A DNA stretch of 34,268 nt from an uncultured Porphyromonadaceae bacterium (GCA_900548875.1 URMA01000026.1:1-34268), one strand, 5' to 3'; counted from the first letter of the stretch, positions 7,817-16,142 are shown. Notes: generated from the sequence alone by a model not told the origin. Numbers and translations are program-made.

Positions 7817-9622
7817 ATGAGCGAAAAGGAGGCTTTAAAAGAAAAAATCAGCATGCTTCCCGATTCCCCGGGGTGCTACCTTTACTACGACAAGAACGGA
7901 ACGGTGATTTATGTGGGGAAGGCGAAGCGGCTCAAGCGGCGTGTGTCGTCGTATTTCAACCGCGTTCACGACTCGGTAAAGACCAACGTGCTGGTGAAAA
8001 ATATCTGCGACATGCGCTATATTGTCGTGGACAGCGAAGAGGATGCGCTGCATCTTGAAAACAGCCTTATCAAGGAGTATCAGCCGCGCTACAATATCCT
8101 TTTGAAGGACGACAAGTCCTATCCCTGGATTTGTGTGACGAACGAGCTTTATCCGCGTGTGTTCCTGACGCGGAACGTGACGGCGAAAGGCGGCAAATAC
8201 TATGGACCGTATGCCAATGTGACGGTGGCGCGGACCATGCTTTCGCTCATCAAGGAAATCTATCCCGTGCGCACCTGCCGCTTCCCGTTGACGGCCGAGT
8301 CGGTGGAGAAGGGTAGGGTGAAGGTGTGCCTCGAATATCATATTCATAATTGCAAAGGTTGTTGCGAGGGACTGATTTCGCCGGAGGAATATGGCGTCTA
8401 TATCTCGCAAATCAAACAGATTCTCAGTGGAGACACGCAGCAGATTTCCGATTTTCTGATGAACGAAATGACGCGTCTGGCTGGCGAAATGCGTTTTGAG
8501 GAAGCAAACGAATTGAAGACAAAATATCTATTGGTGGAGAAATACAAGGCAAAGTCGGTGCTGGTGAGCAGCCGCATTACGAACGTCGACGTGTTTTCCT
8601 ACGAGCCCGACGACGATTGTGCCTATATCAATTATATGCACGTCCGCAACGGTTCGGTGGTGCAGTGTGTCACTTTCGACTTTCGGAAACGACTCGACGA
8701 AACGCCGGAGCAGTTGCTTTCTTATGCCATTGCCGAGGCAAAAGCGCAGTTCCACAATGATACGAAAGAGGTGATAGTTCCGTTTGTTCCGGACTTTGAA
8801 ACGGACAAATACACGTTTGTCGTTCCGCAGCGCGGCGACAATAAAAAACTGCTCGACATTTCCCTCCAGAATGCCCGCCAGTTCAAACTCGACAAGTTGA
8901 AAAACGCCGAGAAACTGAACCCCGAGCAGCGTGTCACACGGTTGCTCACGCGCATGCAGAAGGATTTCCGGCTGTCGGAACTGCCGCGGCATATCGAGTG
9001 TTTTGATAACTCGAACATTCAGGGTACGAACCCGGTGGCATCGTGCGTGGTGTTTAAAAACGGCAAGCCGTCGAAGCGCGATTACCGCCATTTCAATATC
9101 AAGACCGTAGAAGGCCCGAACGATTTTGCTTCCATGATAGAGGTCATAACGCGGCGCTACAGCCGGCTGATAGAAGAGGGCCAGCCGCTGCCGCAGCTGG
9201 TGGTGGTCGATGGCGGTAAAGGCCAGTTGAGTTCGGCTGTCGAAGCCTTCGATCGATTGGGCATCCGTGGAAAGGTGGCGCTTGTCGGCATTGCCAAGCG
9301 GTTGGAGGAAATCTATTTCCCCGGCGACAGCGTGCCGCTTTACATTGACAAAAACTCCGAGTCGCTTCGGGTTATCCAGCAGTTGCGCGACGAGGCCCAC
9401 CGCTTTGGCATCACTCACCACCGCAACCGGCGGAGCAAGGGGCAGACGGTTTCCGCTCTCGATTCCATCAAGGGGGTAGGGGAGAAGACCCGCACGGCTT
9501 TGCTGACCCATTTCAAGAGCCTGAAGCGCCTGCGCGAAGCCAGCGAAGAAGATGTCGCTTCCGTGGTCGGACCGGCCAAAGCCAAAACCATCTGTGCCGC
9601 GTTGAAAAATGCGGAGGATTGA
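7817..9622 (+). CDS. uvrC: Excinuclease ABC subunit C
   Basis: UvrC makes the dual incisions of nucleotide excision repair after UvrA-UvrB damage recognition. The 601-residue protein shows an N-terminal GIY-YIG nuclease domain (GCYLYYDKNGTVIYVGKA), a central UVR motif (MTRLAGEMRFEEANELK), the C-terminal RNase H-like nuclease region (IECFDNSNIQGTNPVASCV, then VVVDGGKGQL), and a terminal helix-hairpin-helix segment (LDSIKGVGEKTRTALL). The ATG at 7817 is used because it starts at the usual MSEKEALKEKI position. An upstream in-frame ATG at 7760 would place the start ahead of the terminator hairpin and translate through it. No dtd gene follows. Confidence 0.97.
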   Translation: MSEKEALKEKISMLPDSPGCYLYYDKNGTVIYVGKAKRLKRRVSSYFNRVHDSVKTNVLVKNICDMRYIVVDSEEDALHLENSLIKEYQPRYNILLKDDKSYPWICVTNELYPRVFLTRNVTAKGGKYYGPYANVTVARTMLSLIKEIYPVRTCRFPLTAESVEKGRVKVCLEYHIHNCKGCCEGLISPEEYGVYISQIKQILSGDTQQISDFLMNEMTRLAGEMRFEEANELKTKYLLVEKYKAKSVLVSSRITNVDVFSYEPDDDCAYINYMHVRNGSVVQCVTFDFRKRLDETPEQLLSYAIAEAKAQFHNDTKEVIVPFVPDFETDKYTFVVPQRGDNKKLLDISLQNARQFKLDKLKNAEKLNPEQRVTRLLTRMQKDFRLSELPRHIECFDNSNIQGTNPVASCVVFKNGKPSKRDYRHFNIKTVEGPNDFASMIEVITRRYSRLIEEGQPLPQLVVVDGGKGQLSSAVEAFDRLGIRGKVALVGIAKRLEEIYFPGDSVPLYIDKNSESLRVIQQLRDEAHRFGITHHRNRRSKGQTVSALDSIKGVGEKTRTALLTHFKSLKRLREASEEDVASVVGPAKAKTICAALKNAED

Positions 9623-9650
9623 GCACGTCTGCCGTGTGTGGAAACAGCCT

Positions 9651-10001
9651 TTATGCCGTCGGTTTGTCGCTTGCCTTGGCTGTCGGATTGGAGGATATGC
9701 GTATCGTGATTCGTTGGATATCCTTTTCCCGAAGCTGTTTTATCATCTCTTCGGGAATGTCGAATTCCACGCATTCCTCTTCTTCGGGATGCTGTATTTC
9801 CCGAAGAAAATCATACTCCAAAATTTGTGAGATTTTCCTTAATCTTTCAGTGTCGATACTGCTGCTGCGCACAATGTTGTAGACTGTTGTCCGATTGCAG
9901 TTCAGCCTGCGTGCAAATTCGGCATACGTCATGCCTCTGAGCTTGATTTTGCTTTCAATCAGTCTGCCTATGTGCAGTGTGTTTTTTACTTGTTTTCCCA
10001 T
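9651..10001 (-). CDS. Small XRE-type helix-turn-helix regulator
   Basis: A 116-residue protein with an N-terminal Cro/XRE HTH at about residues 20-65. MTYAEFARRLNCNRTTVYNIV contains the recognition helices and is followed by an IDTERLRKISQILEYDF helix pair. The acidic middle (HPEEEECVEFDIPEE) and basic tail have no known motif. The start at 10001 skips a non-conserved upstream extension. It converges on uvrC with a 28-bp gap. It sits between the core genes and the ICE integrase, so it could be the last host gene or the first ICE gene. I cannot decide from this window. Confidence 0.75.
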   Translation of the reverse strand: MGKQVKNTLHIGRLIESKIKLRGMTYAEFARRLNCNRTTVYNIVRSSSIDTERLRKISQILEYDFLREIQHPEEEECVEFDIPEEMIKQLREKDIQRITIRISSNPTAKASDKPTA

Positions 10002-10375
10002 AATAAAAAAAGTGTGGATACAGAGTTTATCAAACTGAGGCCCTGGTAACTGCCTTAACACAATAAACAATTGTTCCACACCTGAAAGGTATGATTTAAG
10101 AAGATCATACGATAATACAGGCAGCTTCGTCGTTCCTTGTGTCAGTCAGAATTTACCAGATTTACGCAGTATATATACAAAACGCAAACAACACCCAATA
10201 AAGTGATAATAAATAAGCTATAAATCAGTGTTTTATAAGCCTATTTTTATTTTCAGTTGTTTTCAGTACTTTCAGTGAATTGGCTCTTATTTGGTGCAAT
10301 TTTGTTTCTTATTTGTTTCTTAATCTCGATACTTATCCGTATATTTGCAATAGGAAAAATGAGAAAGGAATCCCT
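10002..10375. promoter_or_regulatory. Candidate ICE end and integrase control region
   Basis: The 374 bp between the XRE gene and the integrase contain no gene but much structure. There is a 7-bp inverted repeat GTATGAT/ATCATAC at 10089-10110. Three TTTCAGT copies lie at 10251, 10261 and 10270, about one helical turn apart. A tandem 11-bp repeat TTTGTTTCTTA lies at 10301-10311 and 10312-10322. A -7-like TATATTTG (10340-10347) lies inside GTATATTTGC. Phased short repeats next to a tyrosine integrase are the usual look of arm-type integrase sites. The exact ICE boundary is not visible from one end. Confidence 0.55.
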
Positions 10376-11521
10376 ATGGCACGAGTTAAGAATCATACAA
10401 AAGTCAAAGAGCCGATTCGTCTTCGGATGAAGCCGTTGAGCGATGGCAGCAAGAGTCTATATCTGGATATATACCGCGATGGAAAGCGGACGTATGAATA
10501 CCTCAAGATGTATATTATCCCGGAGACGGATAATAATGCCCGTAGGCAGAATCAGGCGACAATGGATGCCGCCAATGCCATCAAGTCGAAACGTATTATC
10601 GAACTGACCAGCAATGAGGCAGGAATCGTATTCCGTAAGGACAAGACTTATCTGTTGGACTGGATGAAGGTTTACATGGAAGCCCAAGAGAGTGCGGGCA
10701 AGAAAGACGGCAACCAAATCAAGATTGCCATGCGCATACTGAAAGACTATGCCGGAGAAATGGTCACACTGGATCAGATTGACGGGGACTTCTGCCGGGG
10801 CTACATCACTTATCTGTTGACGGAATATCATCCGAAAGGCAAGGACATATCAAACTACACGCTTCACAATTATTACCGTGCGTTGAACGGTGCGTTGAAC
10901 TCTGCCGTCAGGAAGAAAAAGATGAAGGCCAACCCTTTCAACGAGCTTGAGAAGTCGGAGAAAATCCGTAAGCCGGAGAGTATGCGGTCGTACATGACCA
11001 TCGAAGAGGTACAGGCGTTGATTGACACTCCTATGCCCCACGAGGAATACGAGATAGTAAAATGCGCGTATCTGTTCTCCTGCTTCTGCGGATTGCGCAT
11101 CAGCGATATAATCAAGTTGAAATGGAAAGACGTGTTCGTTGACCGGGGACAGTACCGTTTGGCCGTGTCCATGAAAAAGACCAAAGAGCCTATTTACCTG
11201 CCCCTCTCTCCTGAAGCGTTGAAGTGGATGCCGGAACGTGGGGGAAAATCATCGGAAGATAATGTGTTCGACCTGCCGTCCGCCAATACAATCAGGATGC
11301 AGCTCAAACCTTGGGCGAAAGCAGCCGGAATCTCCAAGCGGTTCTCCTATCACACCAGCCGGCATACATTCGCCACCATGATGCTGACGCTCGGCGCGGA
11401 TTTATATACCGTCTCGAAGTTGCTCGGTCATGCCGACGTAAAAATGACACAGGTGTATGCCAAGATTATCAACAAGAAGAAGGACGAGGCAGTGAATCTT
11501 GTAAACGGTTTGTTTCACTAA
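10376..11521 (+). CDS. Tyrosine site-specific integrase of the ICE (IntDOT-like)
   Basis: It catalyses integration and excision of the ICE by tyrosine recombination. The 381-residue protein has an N-terminal arm-binding domain, a SAM-like core-binding domain at about 85-185, and a C-terminal catalytic domain. Catalytic residues are visible: Arg241 (FCGLRISDI), a Lys near 267, His326 and Arg329 (HTSRH), His352 (LLGH) and Tyr361 (TQVYAKI). The ATG at 10376 follows a TATATTTG -7 element and gives a usual N terminus. A longer upstream frame would read through the promoter and repeats. The Bacteroidetes phage-integrase-like N terminus supports the CTnDOT relationship. The attachment site itself is not determined. 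Confidence 0.93.
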   Translation: MARVKNHTKVKEPIRLRMKPLSDGSKSLYLDIYRDGKRTYEYLKMYIIPETDNNARRQNQATMDAANAIKSKRIIELTSNEAGIVFRKDKTYLLDWMKVYMEAQESAGKKDGNQIKIAMRILKDYAGEMVTLDQIDGDFCRGYITYLLTEYHPKGKDISNYTLHNYYRALNGALNSAVRKKKMKANPFNELEKSEKIRKPESMRSYMTIEEVQALIDTPMPHEEYEIVKCAYLFSCFCGLRISDIIKLKWKDVFVDRGQYRLAVSMKKTKEPIYLPLSPEALKWMPERGGKSSEDNVFDLPSANTIRMQLKPWAKAAGISKRFSYHTSRHTFATMMLTLGADLYTVSKLLGHADVKMTQVYAKIINKKKDEAVNLVNGLFH

Positions 11522-11720
11522 TTGACGGCACTATGTGGTTCATGTCTAATTTACAAACATCAATTTATGGCATTGCTCCGGTTGTGAACGCAACCGAAGT
11601 TAATGCTTTCATCACATATTATAAACTCAAAAAGGTAAATCGACATGAAAAGACCTGAAGACGGCCTTCTCTCTTTTTGGAGGGAGCCAACACCTGCAGC
11701 ACTTCGCTGCGGAGAAGGAT

Positions 11721-12425
11721 GTGGCGAATGAACTTTTCGCCCTGCTAACCGAAGCAAAAACAGTTTATCTCCACGATGTTGTGTCGGGTGGTAAACAGTA
11801 CCACCGTTATGTGGACGATTTCGTAAACGGACACCGGTACATAGACTGCGACCATGCGGCCTGCCGGAACTGCCACGAAATGAACATCCACATCGTCAAG
11901 GGGCTGCTGACCGAGTACGCCCGTTTCGTCCAGATTTGCTTTGCTACGCCGAATTTCACGTTTGACGAGTGCATGAAGCTGAAACGGATGTATGATACCT
12001 CGGAATCGTTGCCTCCGCTCGGTCCGCCCCACATTGACCGACCGGCAGATCTCTCCCTTTCTTTTGGCTGTGATTTTACCCCGGAACAGATGGAAAGTAT
12101 TGTGGCTTGTGCCAATACTTATCATCTGTTCTGTGTTTCTGTACGCATTGAAGACATGGAGGCTCTTTTCGCCTGTAAGAAAGGCTTTTCCATCCGAGTG
12201 AACAATATCCGCCGTGTGGTAATCCTGTTCGACGCGCTTCTTGAAAACTCGCTTATCCAGTCCCGGTGGCAGAATGTTCTCGGCAAGGGTGCATTCCTGC
12301 AGTCCAAGGACGGGACACGTTCCGTTTCGGTATCGACCCTGTCTTCCGCGCTGTCATCCATCAAGAACAACATGACATCGGTCGCATACGGCATCCGAAA
12401 GACCATTGACCGGCTGAAAGAATGA
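11721..12425 (+). CDS. Hypothetical protein next to the ICE integrase
   Basis: I do not recognise the function. The 234-residue product from a GTG start has a cysteine- and histidine-containing stretch (IDCDHAACRNCHEMNIH) at about residues 40-56 that might bind a metal. A basic C terminus follows (SSIKNNMTSVAYGIRKTIDRLKE). Similar proteins are commonly found beside integrases of Bacteroides ICEs. The start is uncertain: the frame is open without a stop from 11649 and reads plausible protein (LFGGSQHLQHFAAEKD) before the GTG, but has no ATG. A nearby ATG at 11645 is in another frame. A single-base frameshift or a non-ATG start are both possible. Confidence 0.6.
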   Translation: MANELFALLTEAKTVYLHDVVSGGKQYHRYVDDFVNGHRYIDCDHAACRNCHEMNIHIVKGLLTEYARFVQICFATPNFTFDECMKLKRMYDTSESLPPLGPPHIDRPADLSLSFGCDFTPEQMESIVACANTYHLFCVSVRIEDMEALFACKKGFSIRVNNIRRVVILFDALLENSLIQSRWQNVLGKGAFLQSKDGTRSVSVSTLSSALSSIKNNMTSVAYGIRKTIDRLKE

Positions 12426-12476
12426 CAGGAAGTGACAAGAAGCGAAGTATGTGAAAGGTAAAAGCATGAGAGTTGC

Positions 12477-12499
12477 AATGATACGCGCATAGTATCATT
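12477..12499. repeat. Inverted repeat upstream of the HTH_17 gene
   Basis: Perfect 8-bp arms AATGATAC (12477-12484) and GTATCATT (12492-12499) with a 7-bp spacer. It has no T-run and lies about 30-60 bp upstream of a TACCTTTG -7-like element, so an operator is more likely than a terminator. Confidence 0.6.
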
Positions 12500-12531
12500 C
12501 CCCAAATCACGGCATCTTCGTTTACCGGACA

Positions 12532-12569
12532 TACCTTTGACCTCCGTTAGCGCGCTGCATAACGGAGGT
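12532..12569 (+). promoter_or_regulatory. -7 element followed by a 10-bp perfect inverted repeat
   Basis: TACCTTTG (12532-12539) matches the TAnnTTTG -7 pattern. Directly after it, ACCTCCGTTA (12540-12549) and TAACGGAGGT (12560-12569) form a perfect inverted repeat with a 10-bp spacer. It covers the expected transcription start and the start of the leader of the HTH_17 gene. It could be an operator at +1 or an RNA hairpin at the 5' end. No -33 element is evident. Confidence 0.55.
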
Positions 12570-12604
12570 TGCATCTCCATTGTCAAAAATCAAACCATGT
12601 TATT

Positions 12605-13000
12605 ATGCCGAATAGAATGACATTCATGGAGCGGATGAGCGGACGGCTCGCCGCCATCGAATCGGTACTAAAGAAATTGGAACCGGTCGAAAGTCTCTTG
12701 GAGCGTATCACGTTGCTGGAAAATACCATCTTCACGACCAAGAGAGTGTTCACGTTTCAGGAAGCCTGTATGTATATCGGGGTTTCTGAAAGTATGCTGT
12801 ACAAGCTCACATCGAGCAAGGAGATACCGCACTACAAACCGCGCGGTAAAATGGTCTATTTCGCCAAGGAGGAATTGGACGAATGGCTGTTGCAGAATTA
12901 TGAACCTACAGTGAACGAGGCCGTGCGCATGGCGACGGAAGCCGCCGCCACAGAACCGTTCCTTAATAAGAGACGCAATGGAAAACGAAAGAAAGACTGA
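12605..13000 (+). CDS. HTH_17 (excisionase/MerR-like) DNA-binding protein
   Basis: A 131-residue protein with an N-terminal coiled segment (ERMSGRLAAIESVLKKLEPVE) and a HTH_17 domain at about residues 45-95. The helix-turn-helix reads FTFQEACMYIGVSESMLYKLTS, followed by the wing (IPHYKPRGKMVYFAKEELDEWL). Proteins of this kind in Bacteroides ICEs act as excision or transfer regulators or bind replication origins. The ATG at 12605 is chosen over an in-frame upstream TTG-type start. A second ATG four codons later is also possible. The gene overlaps the following ATPase gene by 23 bp, so the two are coupled. Confidence 0.85.
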   Translation: MPNRMTFMERMSGRLAAIESVLKKLEPVESLLERITLLENTIFTTKRVFTFQEACMYIGVSESMLYKLTSSKEIPHYKPRGKMVYFAKEELDEWLLQNYEPTVNEAVRMATEAAATEPFLNKRRNGKRKKD

Positions 13001-14078
13001 CCGCTCAGCCGATATGGGAATGGATGAACACCGCCTGTCGGAGATCCTTCTGGCCTCGCAAATCAAGGCAACGGACATTTATGAGACCCCGCCGCAAATC
13101 ATCTGGATAGACAACTCGACGATTGCCACGCTCGGCAATTTCAGTGCATCGACAGGAAAGGCAAAGTCGAAGAAGACGTTTAATGTCTCTGCGCTTGTCG
13201 CCGCTTCATTGGCCGGGAAACAAGTGTTGAACTACCGTGCGCATCTGCCCGAAGGCAAACAGCGGATTCTGTACGTCGATACGGAACAGAGCCGTTTCCA
13301 TTGCCGCTCGGTATTGGAGCGCATATTGCGGCTGGCCGGGCTGCCCACGACAACCGACCCGGAGAATCTCGACTTCTTCTGCCTGCGTGAATATTCGCCG
13401 TCGGTGCGTGTCGAGGTCATCGACTATGCGCTGCGTCAGAACAAAGGCTATGGGCTGGTCATCATTGACGGCATCCGCGACCTGATGCTTGACATCAACA
13501 GCACCGGTGAATCGGTGGAAGTCATCAACCGGATGATGGAATGGTCTTCAAGGTACGACCTGCATATCCATTGTGTACTCCATTTGAACAAAGGGGATAA
13601 TAATGTGCGGGGACACATTGGTACGGAAATGAGCAACAAGGCGGAAACCGTGCTTGTCATCAGCAAGAGCAACGAGAATCCCGGTATCAGCGAAGTCCAT
13701 GCGCTCCATATCCGGGAAAAGGAGTTCAAGCCGTTTGCGTTCACCATCAACGAGACTGGGCTGCCCGTCATTGCGGAAGGACACTCGTTCGGAGAGCCCC
13801 CGAAGCCCAAGGCTCGGACGGGGTTCACGGAGCTGAGCATCGAACAGCACCGGGAAGCCCTCTCCGCCGCTTTCGGGGAAAAGCCTATCCGGGGATTCGA
13901 CAACCTGTTGCAAAGCCTGATGGTCTCCTATGAGGCAATCGGGTTCAAACGTGGTCGGAGCGTCATGATAAAACTGATGCAATACCTGATAGACAACCTC
14001 AAGCTCATCATCAAACGGGACAAGCTGTTCTATTATGACATGACGCCTACCGAGGCCATGCTTTTTGATGAAGAATGA
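12978..14078 (+). CDS. RepA-like RecA/AAA_25-type ATPase of the ICE
   Basis: A 366-residue protein with a RecA-like ATPase core. The P-loop is the degenerate ASTGKAKSKKT at residues 57-67, common in the RepA/AAA_25 helicase group. The Walker B strand reads GLVIIDGIRDLM at about 159-170, and a sensor-like HCVLHLNKG follows at about 198-206. Related RSF1010 RepA-like proteins are hexameric replicative helicases, and Bacteroides ICEs that replicate after excision carry them. The C-terminal 90 residues resemble a small winged helix. With the preceding HTH_17 protein and the following primase-like protein it makes a plausible replication module. Confidence 0.8.
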   Translation: MENERKTDRSADMGMDEHRLSEILLASQIKATDIYETPPQIIWIDNSTIATLGNFSASTGKAKSKKTFNVSALVAASLAGKQVLNYRAHLPEGKQRILYVDTEQSRFHCRSVLERILRLAGLPTTTDPENLDFFCLREYSPSVRVEVIDYALRQNKGYGLVIIDGIRDLMLDINSTGESVEVINRMMEWSSRYDLHIHCVLHLNKGDNNVRGHIGTEMSNKAETVLVISKSNENPGISEVHALHIREKEFKPFAFTINETGLPVIAEGHSFGEPPKPKARTGFTELSIEQHREALSAAFGEKPIRGFDNLLQSLMVSYEAIGFKRGRSVMIKLMQYLIDNLKLIIKRDKLFYYDMTPTEAMLFDEE

Positions 14079-14098
14079 TGCCGGGCGCGGGCCTGTAT

Positions 14099-14149
14099 GA
14101 TTTAGTTTACTTTAGTATTTATATATATAGGAAAAAACTAAACTAAACC
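14099..14149. repeat. Imperfect inverted repeat with AT-rich centre upstream of the primase gene
   Basis: GATTTAGTTTACTT (14099-14112) and AACTAAACTAAACC (14136-14149) are complementary at 12 of 14 positions. The 23-bp centre is almost pure A and T (TAGTATTTATATATATAGG). It lies between the ATPase and the primase-like gene. It may be a promoter region, an attenuator, or a replication or priming site. Confidence 0.5.
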
Positions 14150-14181
14150 ATTTTCGTGAAACCAAGTGAAAGAAAAAAGAC

Positions 14182-15069
14182 ATGACCATAGCAGAAGCAA
14201 AACAAGTGCGTATCGTGGATTTTCTGGCACGTCTCGGTCACCATACGCAGCACATAAAATCGGGACAATACTGGTATCTCTCACCGTTACGGAACGAGCG
14301 TACCCCGTCGTTCAAAGTGAATGACCGCATCAATGAATGGTACGATTTCGGCGAGGCGACCGGTGGCGACCTGGTGGAACTGGCAAAATACATTTGCCGG
14401 ACGGACTGCGTGAGCGAGGCCCTGGCGTATATAGAGAGGCTTGTGAATGGCGCATCACTACCGAGAACCCGTATGCTGACCGCTCCACCCCGACCGGTGG
14501 AGGCTGAAATGAAAGACGTGATCGTGATTCCACTCCGTCATCACGCCCTGTTCTCTTACCTCCAATCCCGGCTTATCGACGCGGACATCAGCCGTATGTA
14601 TTGCAAGGAGGTGCATTACGAACTGCGAGGCCGTCATTACTTCGCTCTCGCATTCGGCAATATATCAGGCGGTTACGAGGTGCGAAACGCCTATTACAAG
14701 GGATGCCTGAATAACAAGGACATCTCATTGATAAGACATCTGACAGAAGAGACACAGGAAAACGTCTGTGTCTTCGAGGGATTCATGGATTTTCTTTCTT
14801 ATATGACACTGAAACTGGCAGGCGACCGGACGGTCTGTCTTGCCATACCATGCGACTACCTCGTGATGAACTCGGTAAACAATTTGAAAAAGACGCTAGC
14901 ACGTTTACAGGAGTATTCGGACATTCACTGTTATCTCGACAATGACCTTGCCGGGCAGAGAACCACAGAGACCATTGCCGGGATGTATGGCGGACGTGTC
15001 AGCGATGAATCTTGCCACTATGCGGAATACAAAGACCTGAACGACTACCTGCGCGGAAAGAAACGCTGA
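14182..15069 (+). CDS. CHC2/TOPRIM primase-like protein
   Basis: A 295-residue protein with a DnaG-type layout: an N-terminal zinc-finger-like domain, then a TOPRIM catalytic fold. The first domain (WYLSPLRNERTPSFKVN, then WYDFGEATGGDLVELA) has the CHC2 fold signature, but the metal-binding cysteines are replaced, so zinc binding is doubtful. TOPRIM acidic residues are present: Glu199 in CVFEGFMDFLSY, and Asp253 and Asp255 in CYLDNDLAG. It is probably a primase for ICE replication or for complementary strand synthesis after transfer. It is followed by a strong terminator that separates it from the tra operon. Confidence 0.88.
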   Translation: MTIAEAKQVRIVDFLARLGHHTQHIKSGQYWYLSPLRNERTPSFKVNDRINEWYDFGEATGGDLVELAKYICRTDCVSEALAYIERLVNGASLPRTRMLTAPPRPVEAEMKDVIVIPLRHHALFSYLQSRLIDADISRMYCKEVHYELRGRHYFALAFGNISGGYEVRNAYYKGCLNNKDISLIRHLTEETQENVCVFEGFMDFLSYMTLKLAGDRTVCLAIPCDYLVMNSVNNLKKTLARLQEYSDIHCYLDNDLAGQRTTETIAGMYGGRVSDESCHYAEYKDLNDYLRGKKR

Positions 15070-15094
15070 TATTCAATGTTCTCTTTTGCCACCT

Positions 15095-15122
15095 AAAGCT
15101 CTCCACCACGAGAGCTTTTTTT
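15095..15122 (+). terminator. Terminator after the primase-like gene
   Basis: Perfect 9-bp arms AAAGCTCTC (15095-15103) and GAGAGCTTT (15110-15118) with a CACCAC loop, followed by further T residues to 15122. The remaining ~190 bp before the tra operon are AT-rich. I see no exact TAnnTTTG element there, only TATATTTC near 15260. Confidence 0.9.
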
Positions 15123-15313
15123 ATGCCCCGATTTCTCCATTTCCCACCATAGAGACTGCAATATAGTACGATTTAATAGTTCGATTTTTGAAACTTACAC
15201 AAATCTCATTAACGAAACAGATGTTTAATGCTCAATTATTTTATGGTTTTATATTTCGTGCGTTTCTTTGCAAAATCATACTAATACGAATTTTTAATAT
15301 TCATACTAAATAC

Positions 15314-15760
15314 ATGAACTCATATTTCATTTTTGCCATTGTCCTGACGGTTGCCTACATCATTTACTACGCCGTCATCATAGCGCATGACCTCTACGGG
15401 AAAAAGGGGACGGACAAACCGGACGAGGAAGTTTTCGACCTCGGCGCACCGGAAGAGGAAGAGAGTGTGGCTGTCACGGAAAGCGAGAGCGGCTTCAGTA
15501 TCGGTAGCGAGAACTACGAGACGGAAAGTACGGCTACCTCTTCCGAAACATCCCCTGAGGAGGACATCAAGGACAAACCGGGAACGGCGCAGGAGAAACT
15601 GGAACGGCTGAAGGCCGAGGCGGAGGAACAGATGGAAGAGACCACGCCTTACCTGTCGGACGCACGCACGTCGGAGGAGATGTACAAGGCTATGATTTCC
15701 AAGGGACGGTTAGACAACCGACCGGAAATAAAGTGGAACCCAATTCAAGACCGGTTGTGA
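15314..15760 (+). CDS. Single-pass membrane protein at the head of the tra operon
   Basis: A 148-residue protein. One N-terminal transmembrane helix (FIFAIVLTVAYIIYYAVII) is followed by a strongly acidic, low-complexity region rich in Glu, Ser and Thr (about residues 35-85), a short helical segment (AQEKLERLKAEAEEQMEE) and a conserved-looking tail. It occupies the place of TraD-like small proteins in CTnDOT operons, but I cannot assign a family by sequence. The ATG at 15314 is chosen because the helix starts directly after it. An upstream frame is open but its residues look non-coding. It is one base from the next gene. Confidence 0.7.
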   Translation: MNSYFIFAIVLTVAYIIYYAVIIAHDLYGKKGTDKPDEEVFDLGAPEEEESVAVTESESGFSIGSENYETESTATSSETSPEEDIKDKPGTAQEKLERLKAEAEEQMEETTPYLSDARTSEEMYKAMISKGRLDNRPEIKWNPIQDRL

Positions 15761-15761
15761 G

Positions 15762-16088
15762 ATGTCGAAAGCTAAAAAGATTCTATGTGCGCTGTGCCTC
15801 CCGTTCCCCTACACGGCTTTTGCCAAAAGCGGCAGCGTGAACTATAGCTGGGGAGCGGACGCGTTGGCCACGATGCACGACTTCGTGGTGACGATGATGC
15901 TCTATGTCCAGTATATCTGTTGCACCATAGCCGGGGTTTACGTCATCGTGTCCGTTTGTCAGATATACATCAAGATGAACACGGGCGAGGACGGCATCAC
16001 CAAGTCGATAATGACGCTTGTCGGCGCGTGCCTGTTCCTGATCGGGGCATTCTATGTTTTCCCGGCTTTCTTCGGCTACCGCATATAA
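15762..16088 (+). CDS. TraE-like conjugative transposon membrane protein (DUF4134), copy 1
   Basis: A 108-residue protein with a cleavable-looking signal or first helix, then two transmembrane helices: VQYICCTIAGVYVIVSVCQIYI and MTLVGACLFLIGAFYVFPAFFG. The arrangement ALATMHDFVV - helix - KMNTGEDGITKSIM - helix is that of the DUF4134/TraE family, a VirB2-like or small inner-membrane part of the Bacteroides mating apparatus. It is a paralogue of the next gene: both end with a helix, a proline and an FFG motif. It follows the preceding gene by a single base. Confidence 0.85.
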   Translation: MSKAKKILCALCLPFPYTAFAKSGSVNYSWGADALATMHDFVVTMMLYVQYICCTIAGVYVIVSVCQIYIKMNTGEDGITKSIMTLVGACLFLIGAFYVFPAFFGYRI

Positions 16089-16142
16089 CCTTACTTGTAT
16101 CAGGTCGCAGACAAATAAAATATTCACTAAAAAAGTAAACGT

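Noticed and set aside
10280..10375. Upstream extension of the ICE integrase
   Set aside because: It would translate the tandem repeats and the -7 box, and the residues do not look like an integrase N terminus. The ATG at 10376 does.
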